The position numbers were made by a program, and so were the translations under genes. This document shows positions 1 to 9,115 of a DNA stretch of 64,000 bases, in pieces. The DNA comes from an uncultured Thermoguttaceae bacterium (GTDB taxonomy: Bacteria > Planctomycetota > Planctomycetia > Pirellulales > Thermoguttaceae). How positions within the stretch are numbered: the stretch's first letter is position 1; the number at the start of each line of letters is the position of its first letter. The DNA is taken from the NCBI GenBank assembly GCA_937951625.1, contig CALFBP010000060.1, positions 1 to 64,000 on the forward strand. Reading direction: 5' to 3'. The notes beneath the pieces were generated by a model, which ran no database searches, was not told the DNA's origin, and saw only the letters and a list, made by a program, of their open reading frames with translations.

Positions 1-232
1 CATTGCGAAACGTCTGGGCTTGGAATCGGCGTACCGCTCCGCAGGTCGTCCGAGGATCGCGAGGGGCCTTAATCAAGTCCCGGAACCATGAAGTGCCACG
101 GTGCCTTCCCAATTTACCAATATCGGACCTGTCCCGTTTTCCGTTTTCGCAGGGGTTGTAAGGCGAGCTGACGGATTACCGATCCACCGTGTGGCGAGCA
201 CCCAAGAATTTCTGGCAGAAGGCTTGTAGCGG

Positions 233-541
233 TTGGCGAAATCGCTGTTGTCGGGGTGGCTCAGCGTGATGATGGTGGCCGATCGGGGCTTAAGACAGAC
301 GGAGTTGGTACGCACTTGCCGACAACTGGGTTTCCACGATGTGATCCGCATCGAGCCGAAGTTCTACGTGGAATGTCCGGAATTTCGGAAAAAGCTCGGC
401 TCCTTTGCTGTCAAACGCGGCATCGAGCGACTTCTCAAATACGGGCCATGCCGCCAACAGCCGCATTCACCCCGCATCATGGTTCGGCGACTGGAACTTA
501 GGGCTACCCGATCACTCGCGGCCTTCCTGAGAGCACTATAA
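233..541 (+). pseudogene. Degenerate IS4-type (DDE) transposase fragment
   Basis: The translation 'VADRGLRQTELVRTCRQLGFHDVIRIEPKFYVECPEFRKKLGSFAVKRGIERLL' resembles the catalytic-core segment of IS4-like transposases (ADRGF..-E-L...-LGF.YVIRI.P..YV). Only about 60 residues look homologous, with no flanking transposase ORF. Confidence 0.5.
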
Positions 542-657
542 TCCGAGTCTGGAACGTGGGGATAAGTCAGGGGTTCCCCAAGTGAGGTTTTTTTCCTCAC
601 CGCTAATTCGCACCAGAGCCGTTAAGCACCCCGCTAAGACGATCCAAGTGTTATGAT

Positions 658-687
658 TTGATATTCAGGGAAACTTTGCCGTATAAT
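658..687 (+). promoter_or_regulatory. Candidate sigma70-type promoter for the 717 CDS
   Basis: TTGATA (658-663), 18-nt spacer, TATAAT (682-687), 29 nt before the ATG at 717. Confidence 0.5.
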
Positions 688-716
688 CGAAAAGTGTTAT
701 CGAAGGCACGTCGTTC

Positions 717-2405
717 ATGGCGCAACTGTTCAAACGGCTCCTCAGGCAGTTCGTACCCGAAGGTGTGCCGCTGAGCGAGGCCCTGAGGGCCTGGTATCAC
801 CAAAGTGGCTATTGGTATACCACCAGCTTTCTGGTCCACGCGATTGGTTTCGTGGTGTTGGGGATTGTGTTTTCTCTGCTGCCAAACGCCTTTCCGGGCG
901 TTTTCGGTCCCCTGTCACCCAATGAAACGGTGACGTTGGAACCTGCCAGTCAGGGGGGCGAGGTTGAATTGGAGGTGCCACGTTTCGAGATCGGCGACGC
1001 TCCCTACGAGTACACAAGATTAGGCCCGGATACGCTTCTTTTGGGCCCGCAGGCTCCACAAAAGGCAATCTACATTGATGATTCGGACACTTTCATTGCA
1101 CCCGGTGGCGGTAGGCCGAGCGAGGCCAGCGGACCGAAATTAGGTGGGCTCGGGGGATTCTCGTTGCCTCGGCCCGGCCCTGGTGGACGGGGAGGATTAG
1201 GGGCAAGTGAGGGGACGGGCGACACGCCTGGTGCTGGCGGCGGATTGGGCGAGGGCCTTGGCGGCCGGGGCCAAGGGTCCCGAAAGGCCCTCGCGGGCGT
1301 CAGTGGTGGAACAGGTCCCTCGGAACGCGCCGTCGCTGGCGGCCTCAATTGGCTCGCGCGGCATCAAGCCCCCGCCGGAAATTGGACCCTTCAGCACTGT
1401 AAATACTGTAAGGGCGGCTCGTGCAGCGGGCAAGGCGATATTACTCATGATGCCGGGGCCACGGCTTTGGTTTTATTGGCCTTTCTCGGGGCGGGCGAGA
1501 CGCACAAAGGCAACGGTCCGTATCGCTCGCGTGTCCAAAAGGGTATTTCCTGGCTTATCAGGCATCAAAACCCGAAAACCGGCGACCTTTCGGCTGGGGC
1601 CCCACAACCGATGTATTCCCACGGTTTGGCGACCATCGCCCTCTGCGAGGCCTATGCCATGACCCGCGACAAAAGTATCGGCGAGGCGGCCGACAAGGCG
1701 GTTCGGTTCATCGAACGGGCGCAGAACGAGGCCACCGGCGGGTGGCGCTACCAGCCGGGCCAGGACGGCGATACTTCGGTCCTCGGTTGGCAAGTCATGG
1801 CCCTCAAAAGCGCCCAGATGGCGGGCATCGGCGTCAGCTCCTTGGCCTTCGAGGGCGCACGCAAGTATTTGGCCTCGGTGGCCGAAGGCAAACACCGCGG
1901 TTTGTACAAGTATCAGCCTTACGACCAGCATGGAATCAAGCCCTCGATGACCGCCGTAGGCATGCTTTGCCAGCAATACATCGGCATCGCTCGCGACGAT
2001 CCTTCCATGCTCGAAGGCCGAGAGTACCTTCTGGCCAATCTGCCCGACGCAAACCTGAACCGCGACGTCTACTACTGGTATTACGGCACGCTGGTGATGC
2101 ACAACTTCATGGGCCGGGAGTGGGATCGCTGGAACCGGGCCATGCGTCGCACGCTGATCGACACGCAGTGCAAAGGCGGTTGTGCCGAGGGTAGTTGGGA
2201 TCCGCATCACCCGAGCGTGGACACCTGGGCCCGCGCTGGTCGGGTCTACGTAACAGCGATGAGTACGCTGACGCTGGAGGTCTACTACCGCTACTTGCCG
2301 CTGTACAAGATCAACCAAGGCGACTCGCCCCCGCACTCGCCCGACAACATGAGCCTGGCCGTCGGTCTTTCTGCGGCCCCGGAACCCCCAAAGCAGACTC
2401 CGTGA
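717..2405 (+). CDS. Membrane-anchored prenyltransferase/squalene-oxidase-repeat (alpha/alpha toroid) protein
   Basis: 562-aa ORF with an N-terminal TM, a Gly/Pro-rich linker, then repeats such as 'GLNWLARHQAPAGNW', 'GISWLIRHQNPKTGDL' and 'ALRFIERAQNEATGGWRYQPGQDGDTSVLGWQVMALKSA' typical of terpenoid cyclase/prenyltransferase repeats. Confidence 0.75.
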   Translation: MAQLFKRLLRQFVPEGVPLSEALRAWYHQSGYWYTTSFLVHAIGFVVLGIVFSLLPNAFPGVFGPLSPNETVTLEPASQGGEVELEVPRFEIGDAPYEYTRLGPDTLLLGPQAPQKAIYIDDSDTFIAPGGGRPSEASGPKLGGLGGFSLPRPGPGGRGGLGASEGTGDTPGAGGGLGEGLGGRGQGSRKALAGVSGGTGPSERAVAGGLNWLARHQAPAGNWTLQHCKYCKGGSCSGQGDITHDAGATALVLLAFLGAGETHKGNGPYRSRVQKGISWLIRHQNPKTGDLSAGAPQPMYSHGLATIALCEAYAMTRDKSIGEAADKAVRFIERAQNEATGGWRYQPGQDGDTSVLGWQVMALKSAQMAGIGVSSLAFEGARKYLASVAEGKHRGLYKYQPYDQHGIKPSMTAVGMLCQQYIGIARDDPSMLEGREYLLANLPDANLNRDVYYWYYGTLVMHNFMGREWDRWNRAMRRTLIDTQCKGGCAEGSWDPHHPSVDTWARAGRVYVTAMSTLTLEVYYRYLPLYKINQGDSPPHSPDNMSLAVGLSAAPEPPKQTP

Positions 2406-2843
2406 GGCGTCGCCGAGTGGGTTTGATCCTCGCCCTGAGTGGAACGTCCCAAAGAAGTTCTGCCCGTATGGGATCGCGGCTTGCGCTGCCGAAATACATT
2501 TTTCCGAGGAAAAAAGCCTGTTCCGAAAGCTTCTTTACGCCTCCGGAGATGGGCGATGGGGGATGCGCGGATGCGATGGCAGTGGTTGATGCTCGCGCTG
2601 GGCTTGGTCCTGGCCGATGCGGCGGAGGATGGGCGGCCGCAAGACATTACCTTCGTTGCCGGGAAAGCAGAGACTCGACGCGTATTCGCGGAGGCGGGGG
2701 GCAACGCATAGGCCGTTGCCTCGGAGTCTGGTTCAAGGGATGGCGTTGACAATCCCCGCAGGGGTCGTAGGATGAAGGCGGATGACGAGTAGCTTTGCTC
2801 ATCCTTGTTTACCGGCTCTCCCCACAAGTTTTTCCTTCTCAAG

Positions 2844-4151
2844 ATGACCCAAATCGAGCAGGCCCGAGCCAACGTCATCACCGCAGAAATGGAGGCCGTC
2901 GCCCAAGCTGAGAGGCTTGCCCCGGAGTTCATCAGGCAGGAGGTTGCCCGCGGGCGGATGGTGATCCCGGCCAACAAGGTCCACCTCCGTAAAGGCTTGC
3001 GGCCGATCGGGATCGGAATTGCGGCGAGGACCAAGATCAACGCTAATCTAGGAAACTCCCCGGTCACCAGCGATAGCGACTGCGAATTGAAGAAGGTTCG
3101 AGTGGCCGTTCGGTACGGGGCGGACACGGTGATGGACCTTTCGACGGGGACGGATATCGAAACCATCCGGCAGCGGATCATCGACGCGGTGGACGTGCCG
3201 GTAGGAACCGTGCCCATCTATCAAGTAGCCGAGCAGCTCGACGACATCGTGGAGATGCGGCCGCGGGACTTTCTTGACGTGGTCGAACAGCAGGCCCGGC
3301 AAGGCGTGGACTACATGACCATTCACTGTGCCCTACTGCGCGAGCACCTGCCCTTGGCCGAAAAACGCGTGACGGGCATCGTCAGCCGCGGCGGTTCGCT
3401 TGTCGCCCGTTGGATGGCGGTCCACCGTGAACAAAATCCGTTTTTCACGCATTTCGACGAACTTTGCGAAATCCTTCATGCCTACGACGTGACGTGGAGT
3501 CTTGGCGACGGGCTTCGCCCCGGTTGCATTGCCGATGCGAGCGACGAAGCCCAGTTCGCGGAGTTGAAGGTGATGGGCGAGTTGACCCTTCGGGCGTGGG
3601 AACGGAACTGCCAAGTGATGATCGAAGGGCCGGGCCATGTGCCTATGGATCAGATCGAGATGAACGTCCGCCGCCAGATGGAGTGGTGTCACGAGGCCCC
3701 GTTCTACGTCTTGGGCCCCTTGGTGACGGACATCGCCCCTGGCTACGATCACATCACAGGCGCGATCGGCTCGGCGCTGGCGGCCTGGTACGGGGCCTCG
3801 ATGCTGTGTTACGTGACGCCCAAAGAGCACCTCGGCCTACCCAACCTCGAGGACGTGCGAGCTGGCGTGATCGCTTTCAAAATCGCCGCCCATGCCGCCG
3901 ATGTGGCTCGCGGCCGCCCTGGCGCCCGCGAGCGCGACGACGCCCTTTCCCGCGCCCGCTTCGCCTTCGATTGGGACGAGCAGTTTCGTTTGTCGCTCGA
4001 TCCGGAAACCGCCCGACGGATGCGCGAACAAAGCCTTCCGCCTGGCCAAGGCGACGACCCACGTTTTTGCAGTATGTGCGGTCCGAAATTCTGCTCCATG
4101 CGCGCAAACGAAGCCATCCGCCGTGCTGCTCCCTCGGAATCAGCCCGGTGA
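2844..4151 (+). CDS. thiC: Phosphomethylpyrimidine synthase ThiC
   Basis: Full-length ThiC motifs: 'KINANLGNS', '[11 protein letters not shown]', 'DYMTIHCAL', 'SRGGSL', '[11 protein letters not shown]', '[18 protein letters not shown]', and C-terminal 4Fe-4S motif '[11 protein letters not shown]'. The ORF track starts at 2805; the ATG at 2844 (MTQIEQAR) is more likely. Confidence 0.95.
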   Translation: MTQIEQARANVITAEMEAVAQAERLAPEFIRQEVARGRMVIPANKVHLRKGLRPIGIGIAARTKINANLGNSPVTSDSDCELKKVRVAVRYGADTVMDLSTGTDIETIRQRIIDAVDVPVGTVPIYQVAEQLDDIVEMRPRDFLDVVEQQARQGVDYMTIHCALLREHLPLAEKRVTGIVSRGGSLVARWMAVHREQNPFFTHFDELCEILHAYDVTWSLGDGLRPGCIADASDEAQFAELKVMGELTLRAWERNCQVMIEGPGHVPMDQIEMNVRRQMEWCHEAPFYVLGPLVTDIAPGYDHITGAIGSALAAWYGASMLCYVTPKEHLGLPNLEDVRAGVIAFKIAAHAADVARGRPGARERDDALSRARFAFDWDEQFRLSLDPETARRMREQSLPPGQGDDPRFCSMCGPKFCSMRANEAIRRAAPSESAR

Positions 4152-4328
4152 GCTTTGGGCCCATTTTTTAGGCGTCCTCCTTGAAAAAGGCGACTCGCGC
4201 CGAGACCCAAGGATTCAAGGTTAATCTCTACACTAAACGAGATGCCCAAGCGAGGCCATCTCGAACCTGTTGCAGGGTCTACAGATATCGTCGGTTTGGC
4301 AGGGGATGAACCAAATGGCGAGCGCTCC

Positions 4329-4352
4329 ATTGCATATTGTGGTATATGCAAT
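4329..4352. repeat. Perfect 9-bp inverted repeat (ATTGCATAT-TGTGGT-ATATGCAAT)
   Basis: Read directly; lies in the 612-bp intergenic region after thiC. Confidence 0.7.
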
Positions 4353-4762
4353 CTACTAGTGGCATGGCACCGTTATAAAGAGGTATTAAGACCTGTAGCG
4401 ATGTGTTGTGGGCCGACAGGCGTGCGGACTTGATTGCCAGATAATGGGGGTACGCCAGCGAGAGGCGTTGCAAACTTAATTTCACACGTTTTCCCAGTCC
4501 GCGGTCGCAGAACGTAATCCGCAGATTCCACTTAGTTCCCAGAGGGGTATGGGTACGTCCTAATGGATGGTTTTGTGTGATTTTTAGGGTCGTAGAAAGC
4601 GTTCCGGTCGTGAACCGAGGCCACCTGGAGCGTTTGCTTGCATTTGGATCATGGCGGAATTAGTATGGAACGGGTGCAACCGGTGTACGGCGCCCGGGGG
4701 AGTGCTTAGGCGGCTCCCATACACAGCCGTTCTCGCGATAGGGTCGTCCCTGGGAGGAATCT

Positions 4763-5911
4763 GTGGTCATGTTTCAAAGACTTGCTGTGGTGGGAGGTGT
4801 GCTGTTGGCGTTGTGCCCGGCCGTATCGCCAGGTGATGACGGCATTGCCGACCACCTCTATGGAAAGGGCGTCCACGCTTATTTTGAAGGGGATTTTTTG
4901 GAGGCCCACAAGCTGTTGACGGAATCGCTGGCGGCAGGCAGTCAGGACCCGCGTGCGTATTACTTCCGCGGCCTCGCCTACTCCAAACTGGGCCGGGACG
5001 AAGAAGCCGAACAGGACTTTTCCAAAGGCGCCGCACTAGAGAGTTCCGACATCGATCGCCTTTACAACATCAGTAAGGCCTTGGAGCGAGTCCAAGGCGT
5101 GGACCGGATGAAGATCGAGAAGCATCGGACTAAGGCGAGACTAGCGGCCTACCAAAAGGCCGAGCAGCTTCGCCGGGCCCGTTACGAAGAGTGGCGGCGT
5201 GAAGAAAGCCGCGTGCTGGAGCAACAATCCAAGTCCGCTCCGGTCCCGGCCGGCAAGGGATTGCCCGTCGCCCCCGACGTGAGCTTTGGTGAGCCGCCGG
5301 CCCGGGAACCGGCCGCCAAACCCGCGGGACCGGGCTCGCCGACCCCTCCGAGCGAACCCGCGGCAGCACCGGCAACCGCCACTGAGGCGGACATGGCGCC
5401 TGCGGCTCCGGATGCAGCGGGCGGGGTGGATCCTTTTGCTCCCAGCCCAGTGACGGAAAAGAAGCCTGCCGCCAAGAAGCCGGTGGCCGAGTCCGGCGCT
5501 GCCCCGCCAAAGAGCAAAGCCAGCGCGAAGGAGCCCGCGGCCGAGGATAACGAAGATCCTTTCGCCGCCCCGGCTTCGAAGCCCTCGCCGAAAAAAAAGG
5601 CAGCGGCTGAGGACTCGGATCCGTTTGCTGCCCCGGACGACGACATGACCGCCCCCGCCGAAAAGCCCCAGGCGAAGCCCGCCGCGAAGGAACCCGCGGC
5701 CGAGGATAACGAAGATCCTTTCGCCGCCCCCGCCGAGAAAAAGGTCGCTCCGAAGAAGAAACCTGCGGCCGACGACGAGGACCCATTCGCCGGCGAACCA
5801 GCGCCGGCGAAGAAGGACTCGAACAATGGGGCCACGGAAAAGGCCGCTGAGCCCAATGCGGACGCAGCCGACGCGGATCCCTTTGCAACCGATGCGCCGG
5901 AAGAGAAATAG
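4763..5911 (+). CDS. Secreted TPR-domain protein with a long Ala/Pro/Lys-rich C-terminus carrying repeated DPF motifs
   Basis: Signal-like N-terminus, TPR-like 'AYYFRGLAYSKLGRDEEAEQDFSKGAAL', then a low-complexity tail with six xDPFA motifs. GGGAGGA RBS at about 4752. Confidence 0.8.
   Translation: MVMFQRLAVVGGVLLALCPAVSPGDDGIADHLYGKGVHAYFEGDFLEAHKLLTESLAAGSQDPRAYYFRGLAYSKLGRDEEAEQDFSKGAALESSDIDRLYNISKALERVQGVDRMKIEKHRTKARLAAYQKAEQLRRARYEEWRREESRVLEQQSKSAPVPAGKGLPVAPDVSFGEPPAREPAAKPAGPGSPTPPSEPAAAPATATEADMAPAAPDAAGGVDPFAPSPVTEKKPAAKKPVAESGAAPPKSKASAKEPAAEDNEDPFAAPASKPSPKKKAAAEDSDPFAAPDDDMTAPAEKPQAKPAAKEPAAEDNEDPFAAPAEKKVAPKKKPAADDEDPFAGEPAPAKKDSNNGATEKAAEPNADAADADPFATDAPEEK
5525..5730 (+). 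repeat. Near-identical 47-bp direct repeats (5525-5571 and 5684-5730) inside the DPF-repeat gene
   Basis: gcgaagga(g/a)cccgcggccgaggataacgaagatcctttcgccgcccc occurs twice with one mismatch, 159 nt (53 codons) apart. Confidence 0.85.
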
Positions 5912-5932
5912 CGGCCGCACGCTCCCGCACGT

Positions 5933-7144
5933 TCAACGTGGTTGAGTCATGCCGCCGGCGATCACCAGCTCATGGGCCGTCTTCAGGTCCGTGACCAGAT
6001 GCGTCCAAAGCCGCAGGCGGGGTTGACGCAGCAGGGGAATCAGGGCCGCGGTCTTGGTCTTGCCGCATTCGTGACAGGGACCGGCGAGAAGGACGACGTA
6101 CTTATCGGGCTGGCTGGCCCGCTGGACGAGCGCCGAAAGTTCGAACAGGGTAACGGCCCGCACCGGGCACCCATCGTCCATCGGGCCCTCGGCCGTATAC
6201 GGCCGGAACTGCACATCGCCGACCCAGCCCAAAGCCTCCATGGCATCGAGGGCCTTTTGTTCCATTTCACCTTTTTCAATCAGGTGCTGAAGGTATTTCT
6301 TCAATAGCCCGTGGGGATCCTCGGCCGAGGCGAAGGAAGTGATCACGACATCGATTTCCTCGGCGCGGGCGAACGACTCGCGAACGCCGGGGCTGGCGAT
6401 CACTTGTTCGTACTGCCCACTCGGCACCACGGTGGCCGAAAACAGGCCCACGTATTCCGGCTCGTTGAGCACGTCGTGGAAATAACTGAAGTAGGTGACC
6501 GGGGCCTCGGTCGGCTGGTCCACGAGAAAGCCCCCGGCGGTCAAGGCGTGGAGCACGAGCTTGGGACAGTCGAGGTCCGAACGGATGCGGCTGGCGAGCC
6601 GCTCGGCGACCATCATGGCCGTCACGCCCCCACCCAGCCCGACGTGAACCCTCGTGTCCGCCCGACGCTCTTCCCGCTTCTTGCGCCCTAATCGCTTGAT
6701 CAGCGAGAGCACCACCTCGGCGCCCACGCTGGCCACGTGGCGGAGCGCGCCGGGACCCCGGGTATTGACGACTTGAATTGTCTCCGGGGCATCACTAACC
6801 AGCGGTACACCGTACAGCTCGGCGATGCGGCAGGCCAAGTCGCGTTCCCGCGGCGGCTGCACAAAAAGGAACTTGCGCCGCGCTGCTTCCCAAAACAGCG
6901 GATAGATGCGTTCGCGGGTGATGTCGTGCCGCTTGAACTCGCGATTGAGCCATTGGGCGATCGCCGCCGCCGATTCGGGGGCCTCTTCGTCCGGCCGCGA
7001 GCCCTCGCCCCCAGCGGAATCCGAAAAACCAGTCTCGCCTTGGTGAGCGCATTGGCGGTGCAAATGCGCGAGAAACCGGTCGCACGCGGCAAACACCAGT
7101 TCGTCGCTCTCCTGCGATGGATGCCAGCCCCTGCGCCTTGGCAT
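5933..7144 (-). CDS. SorC/DeoR-like sugar-binding-domain protein (putative transcriptional regulator)
   Basis: 403 aa; 'VHVGLGGGVTAMMVAERLASRI...LVLHALTAGGFL...EYVGLFSATVVPSGQYEQV...DVVITSFASAEDPHGLL' resembles SorC-type effector domains. Confidence 0.5.
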   Translation of the reverse strand: MPRRRGWHPSQESDELVFAACDRFLAHLHRQCAHQGETGFSDSAGGEGSRPDEEAPESAAAIAQWLNREFKRHDITRERIYPLFWEAARRKFLFVQPPRERDLACRIAELYGVPLVSDAPETIQVVNTRGPGALRHVASVGAEVVLSLIKRLGRKKREERRADTRVHVGLGGGVTAMMVAERLASRIRSDLDCPKLVLHALTAGGFLVDQPTEAPVTYFSYFHDVLNEPEYVGLFSATVVPSGQYEQVIASPGVRESFARAEEIDVVITSFASAEDPHGLLKKYLQHLIEKGEMEQKALDAMEALGWVGDVQFRPYTAEGPMDDGCPVRAVTLFELSALVQRASQPDKYVVLLAGPCHECGKTKTAALIPLLRQPRLRLWTHLVTDLKTAHELVIAGGMTQPR

Positions 7145-7522
7145 GATTCCCTCGTGAACCAGTCGCGACGTCGAAACGCTTGATTGGGAAACAGCGCAAG
7201 CCGTGCCCGAAATGGCCGAGCTCCGCTATCGGCTCAGCCTACCGCCCGGCGATTCGTTGAGCAAGTGTGCTCGTTGCCTTGTTGAGTGGAGGACGCCGCC
7301 GATGTGCGCTTTCAGACTGCCGGAACCGCACTAAAGCATCGCGTTGTGTAACCCCCGCTGGTGAAGGTGCAATGGTTTATCTTGCTGGCTTATCGGTTCC
7401 CGACTAGAATTGCAATAAGAACGGGGGCCAAGGGCACTGCCCTGCCGAGCGGGCCTTGGCGTGGGGGAATGCGGCATGGATTCGCCCCGAGGGCATCTCT
7501 CCAAAGCCAACGGAGCGAGATC

Positions 7523-8113
7523 GTGGTACTGACCGAAATCGACCGAGGTCTTTTGGAACGTTGCTTGAACGGCAAACCTCGGGCGTGGGAAGACTTCGTG
7601 GACCGTTTCCTGGGATTAGTGGTCCACGTGGTTAATCATACCACGCAGATTCGGGGCCTTTGGATCGGCCCGGAAACTCGGGACGATCTGGTGAGCGAGG
7701 TTTTCCTCGGCATTCTTCAGAACGACTTCGCTGTCCTCCGTCGCTTTCGCGGACAAAGCAGTCTGGCCACGTATTTGACCGTAGTGGCCAGGCGGATCGT
7801 TGTCCGCAGTTTGATGCGCGAAAGGCCTGCGCTTGCCGAGGCGAACGACGTCCCTGGCGCCCTCGCCGACTATCGGCGGAATAAGGCCCGCGCGGCGGCA
7901 GCGAGGGTCGAGGACCGGGACCAAGTGGAGCGATTGCTCCACGACCTCGAAGCGGATGAAGCAGCGGCGGTCCGCATGTACCACTTGCAAGGGAAAAGCT
8001 ATCGCGAGATCAGTGGCGAGATCGGGGTCCCTGAAAACAGCGTCGGGCCCCTTCTCAGCCGCGCCCGAAAGAAGATGCGCCAAGCCGGCATGAATCCGGA
8101 CCCGGTTGACTAG
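7523..8113 (+). CDS. RNA polymerase sigma factor, ECF-like
   Basis: Region 2-like 'RDDLVSEVFLGILQNDFAVLRRFRGQSSLATYLTVVARRIVVRSL' and region 4-like 'EDEAAAVRMYHLQGKSYREISGEIGVPENSVGPLLSRARKKMRQ'. GTG start at 7523 is chosen; the ORF track extends to 7361. Confidence 0.85.
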   Translation: MVLTEIDRGLLERCLNGKPRAWEDFVDRFLGLVVHVVNHTTQIRGLWIGPETRDDLVSEVFLGILQNDFAVLRRFRGQSSLATYLTVVARRIVVRSLMRERPALAEANDVPGALADYRRNKARAAAARVEDRDQVERLLHDLEADEAAAVRMYHLQGKSYREISGEIGVPENSVGPLLSRARKKMRQAGMNPDPVD

Positions 8114-8280
8114 CCCCGAGCCGGGCGCACACTGTCGGGCCTGGTTCCTCTGGGGAACGCCGCGGCACGCGTGGCTGCGAGTTGAGCGAGCGAGGGCGCT
8201 AGCAGGTTCCTCTGGTTGGTCGCGGCATGGAACTATATCATCAAGGGCCGACATAAAAAGTCGCCAACGAGGATCCTGCC

Positions 8281-9060
8281 ATGCGCCCCTGGAAGCTTTT
8301 GGAACTCAATTACGGGGCCGTGCGCCAGCAACGATACGAGCTGGCCGTGCTGCCGCTGGGCGCCACCGAGCCGCACAACTTGCACTTGCCCTACGGCATG
8401 GATGTCTTCGAGGGGGATTTGATTGGCGAGAAGATCTGCGAGGCGGCCTGGCAGCGGGGGGCCAAGGTCGTGCTTTTGCCGACGATTCCCTACGGCACGC
8501 AGACCAATCAGCGGGCCTTTCCTTTGGCGATGAACGTCAACCCCTCGACGCTAGGCGCGGTCATCGCTGACCTGGTGGAAAGCCTCGTGGCGTCGAAAAT
8601 CGTGAAAATCGTGCTCCTGAACAGCCACGGCGGAAACGACTTGAAGCCGGTGCTCCGCGAACTCTATGGCAAGACCACGGCGCACTTGTTTCTCTGCAAT
8701 TGGTATCAGAGCGTTCAAGACGTCTATCACCAGATTTTTCAAGAGCCGGACGACCATGCCGGCGAGATGGAGACCTCGCTGGCCTTGGCCTATTGGCCGC
8801 AGCTCGTGGCCCGGAATGCCGACGGCTCGCTGGCCGCCGACGAGGGGCGGAAAACTCCGACCCGCTTCGAGGCCATCAATCGCGGCTGGGTCTCGATTAC
8901 CCGGCCCTGGCACTTGTTGACGACCAACGCCGGCGCCGGCAACCCCCACGCGGCCAGCGCGGACAAGGGACGGCGGCTCGTCGAGGTGCTTGTGGAGCGT
9001 CTTGCTGGATTCCTGGTCGAGCTGTCAGCAGCCGCAGTCGATGAGCGATTCCCCTTTTGA
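8281..9060 (+). CDS. Creatininase-family amidohydrolase
   Basis: 'ELAVLPLGATEPHNLHLPYGMDVFEGDLIGEKI', 'LLNSHGGND', 'DDHAGEMETSLALAYWP' are creatininase metal-site motifs. Confidence 0.9.
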   Translation: MRPWKLLELNYGAVRQQRYELAVLPLGATEPHNLHLPYGMDVFEGDLIGEKICEAAWQRGAKVVLLPTIPYGTQTNQRAFPLAMNVNPSTLGAVIADLVESLVASKIVKIVLLNSHGGNDLKPVLRELYGKTTAHLFLCNWYQSVQDVYHQIFQEPDDHAGEMETSLALAYWPQLVARNADGSLAADEGRKTPTRFEAINRGWVSITRPWHLLTTNAGAGNPHAASADKGRRLVEVLVERLAGFLVELSAAAVDERFPF

Positions 9061-9115
9061 GGGAAACCGGGCTTGCCCTTCTCTTTTCCCCTGATGAAAC
9101 GCTGTGGGAGCCCTG

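Noticed and set aside
2700-2843. TPP riboswitch upstream of thiC
   Set aside because: I looked for the conserved CTGAGA and ACC-GAACCTGAT-type THI-box segments and did not find them. Only a short GGATGA/TCATCC stem is visible.
5130-5936. 268-aa and 259-aa minus-strand ORFs (Arg/Pro-rich) opposite the DPF-tail gene
   Set aside because: Shadow frames of a repetitive high-GC sequence.
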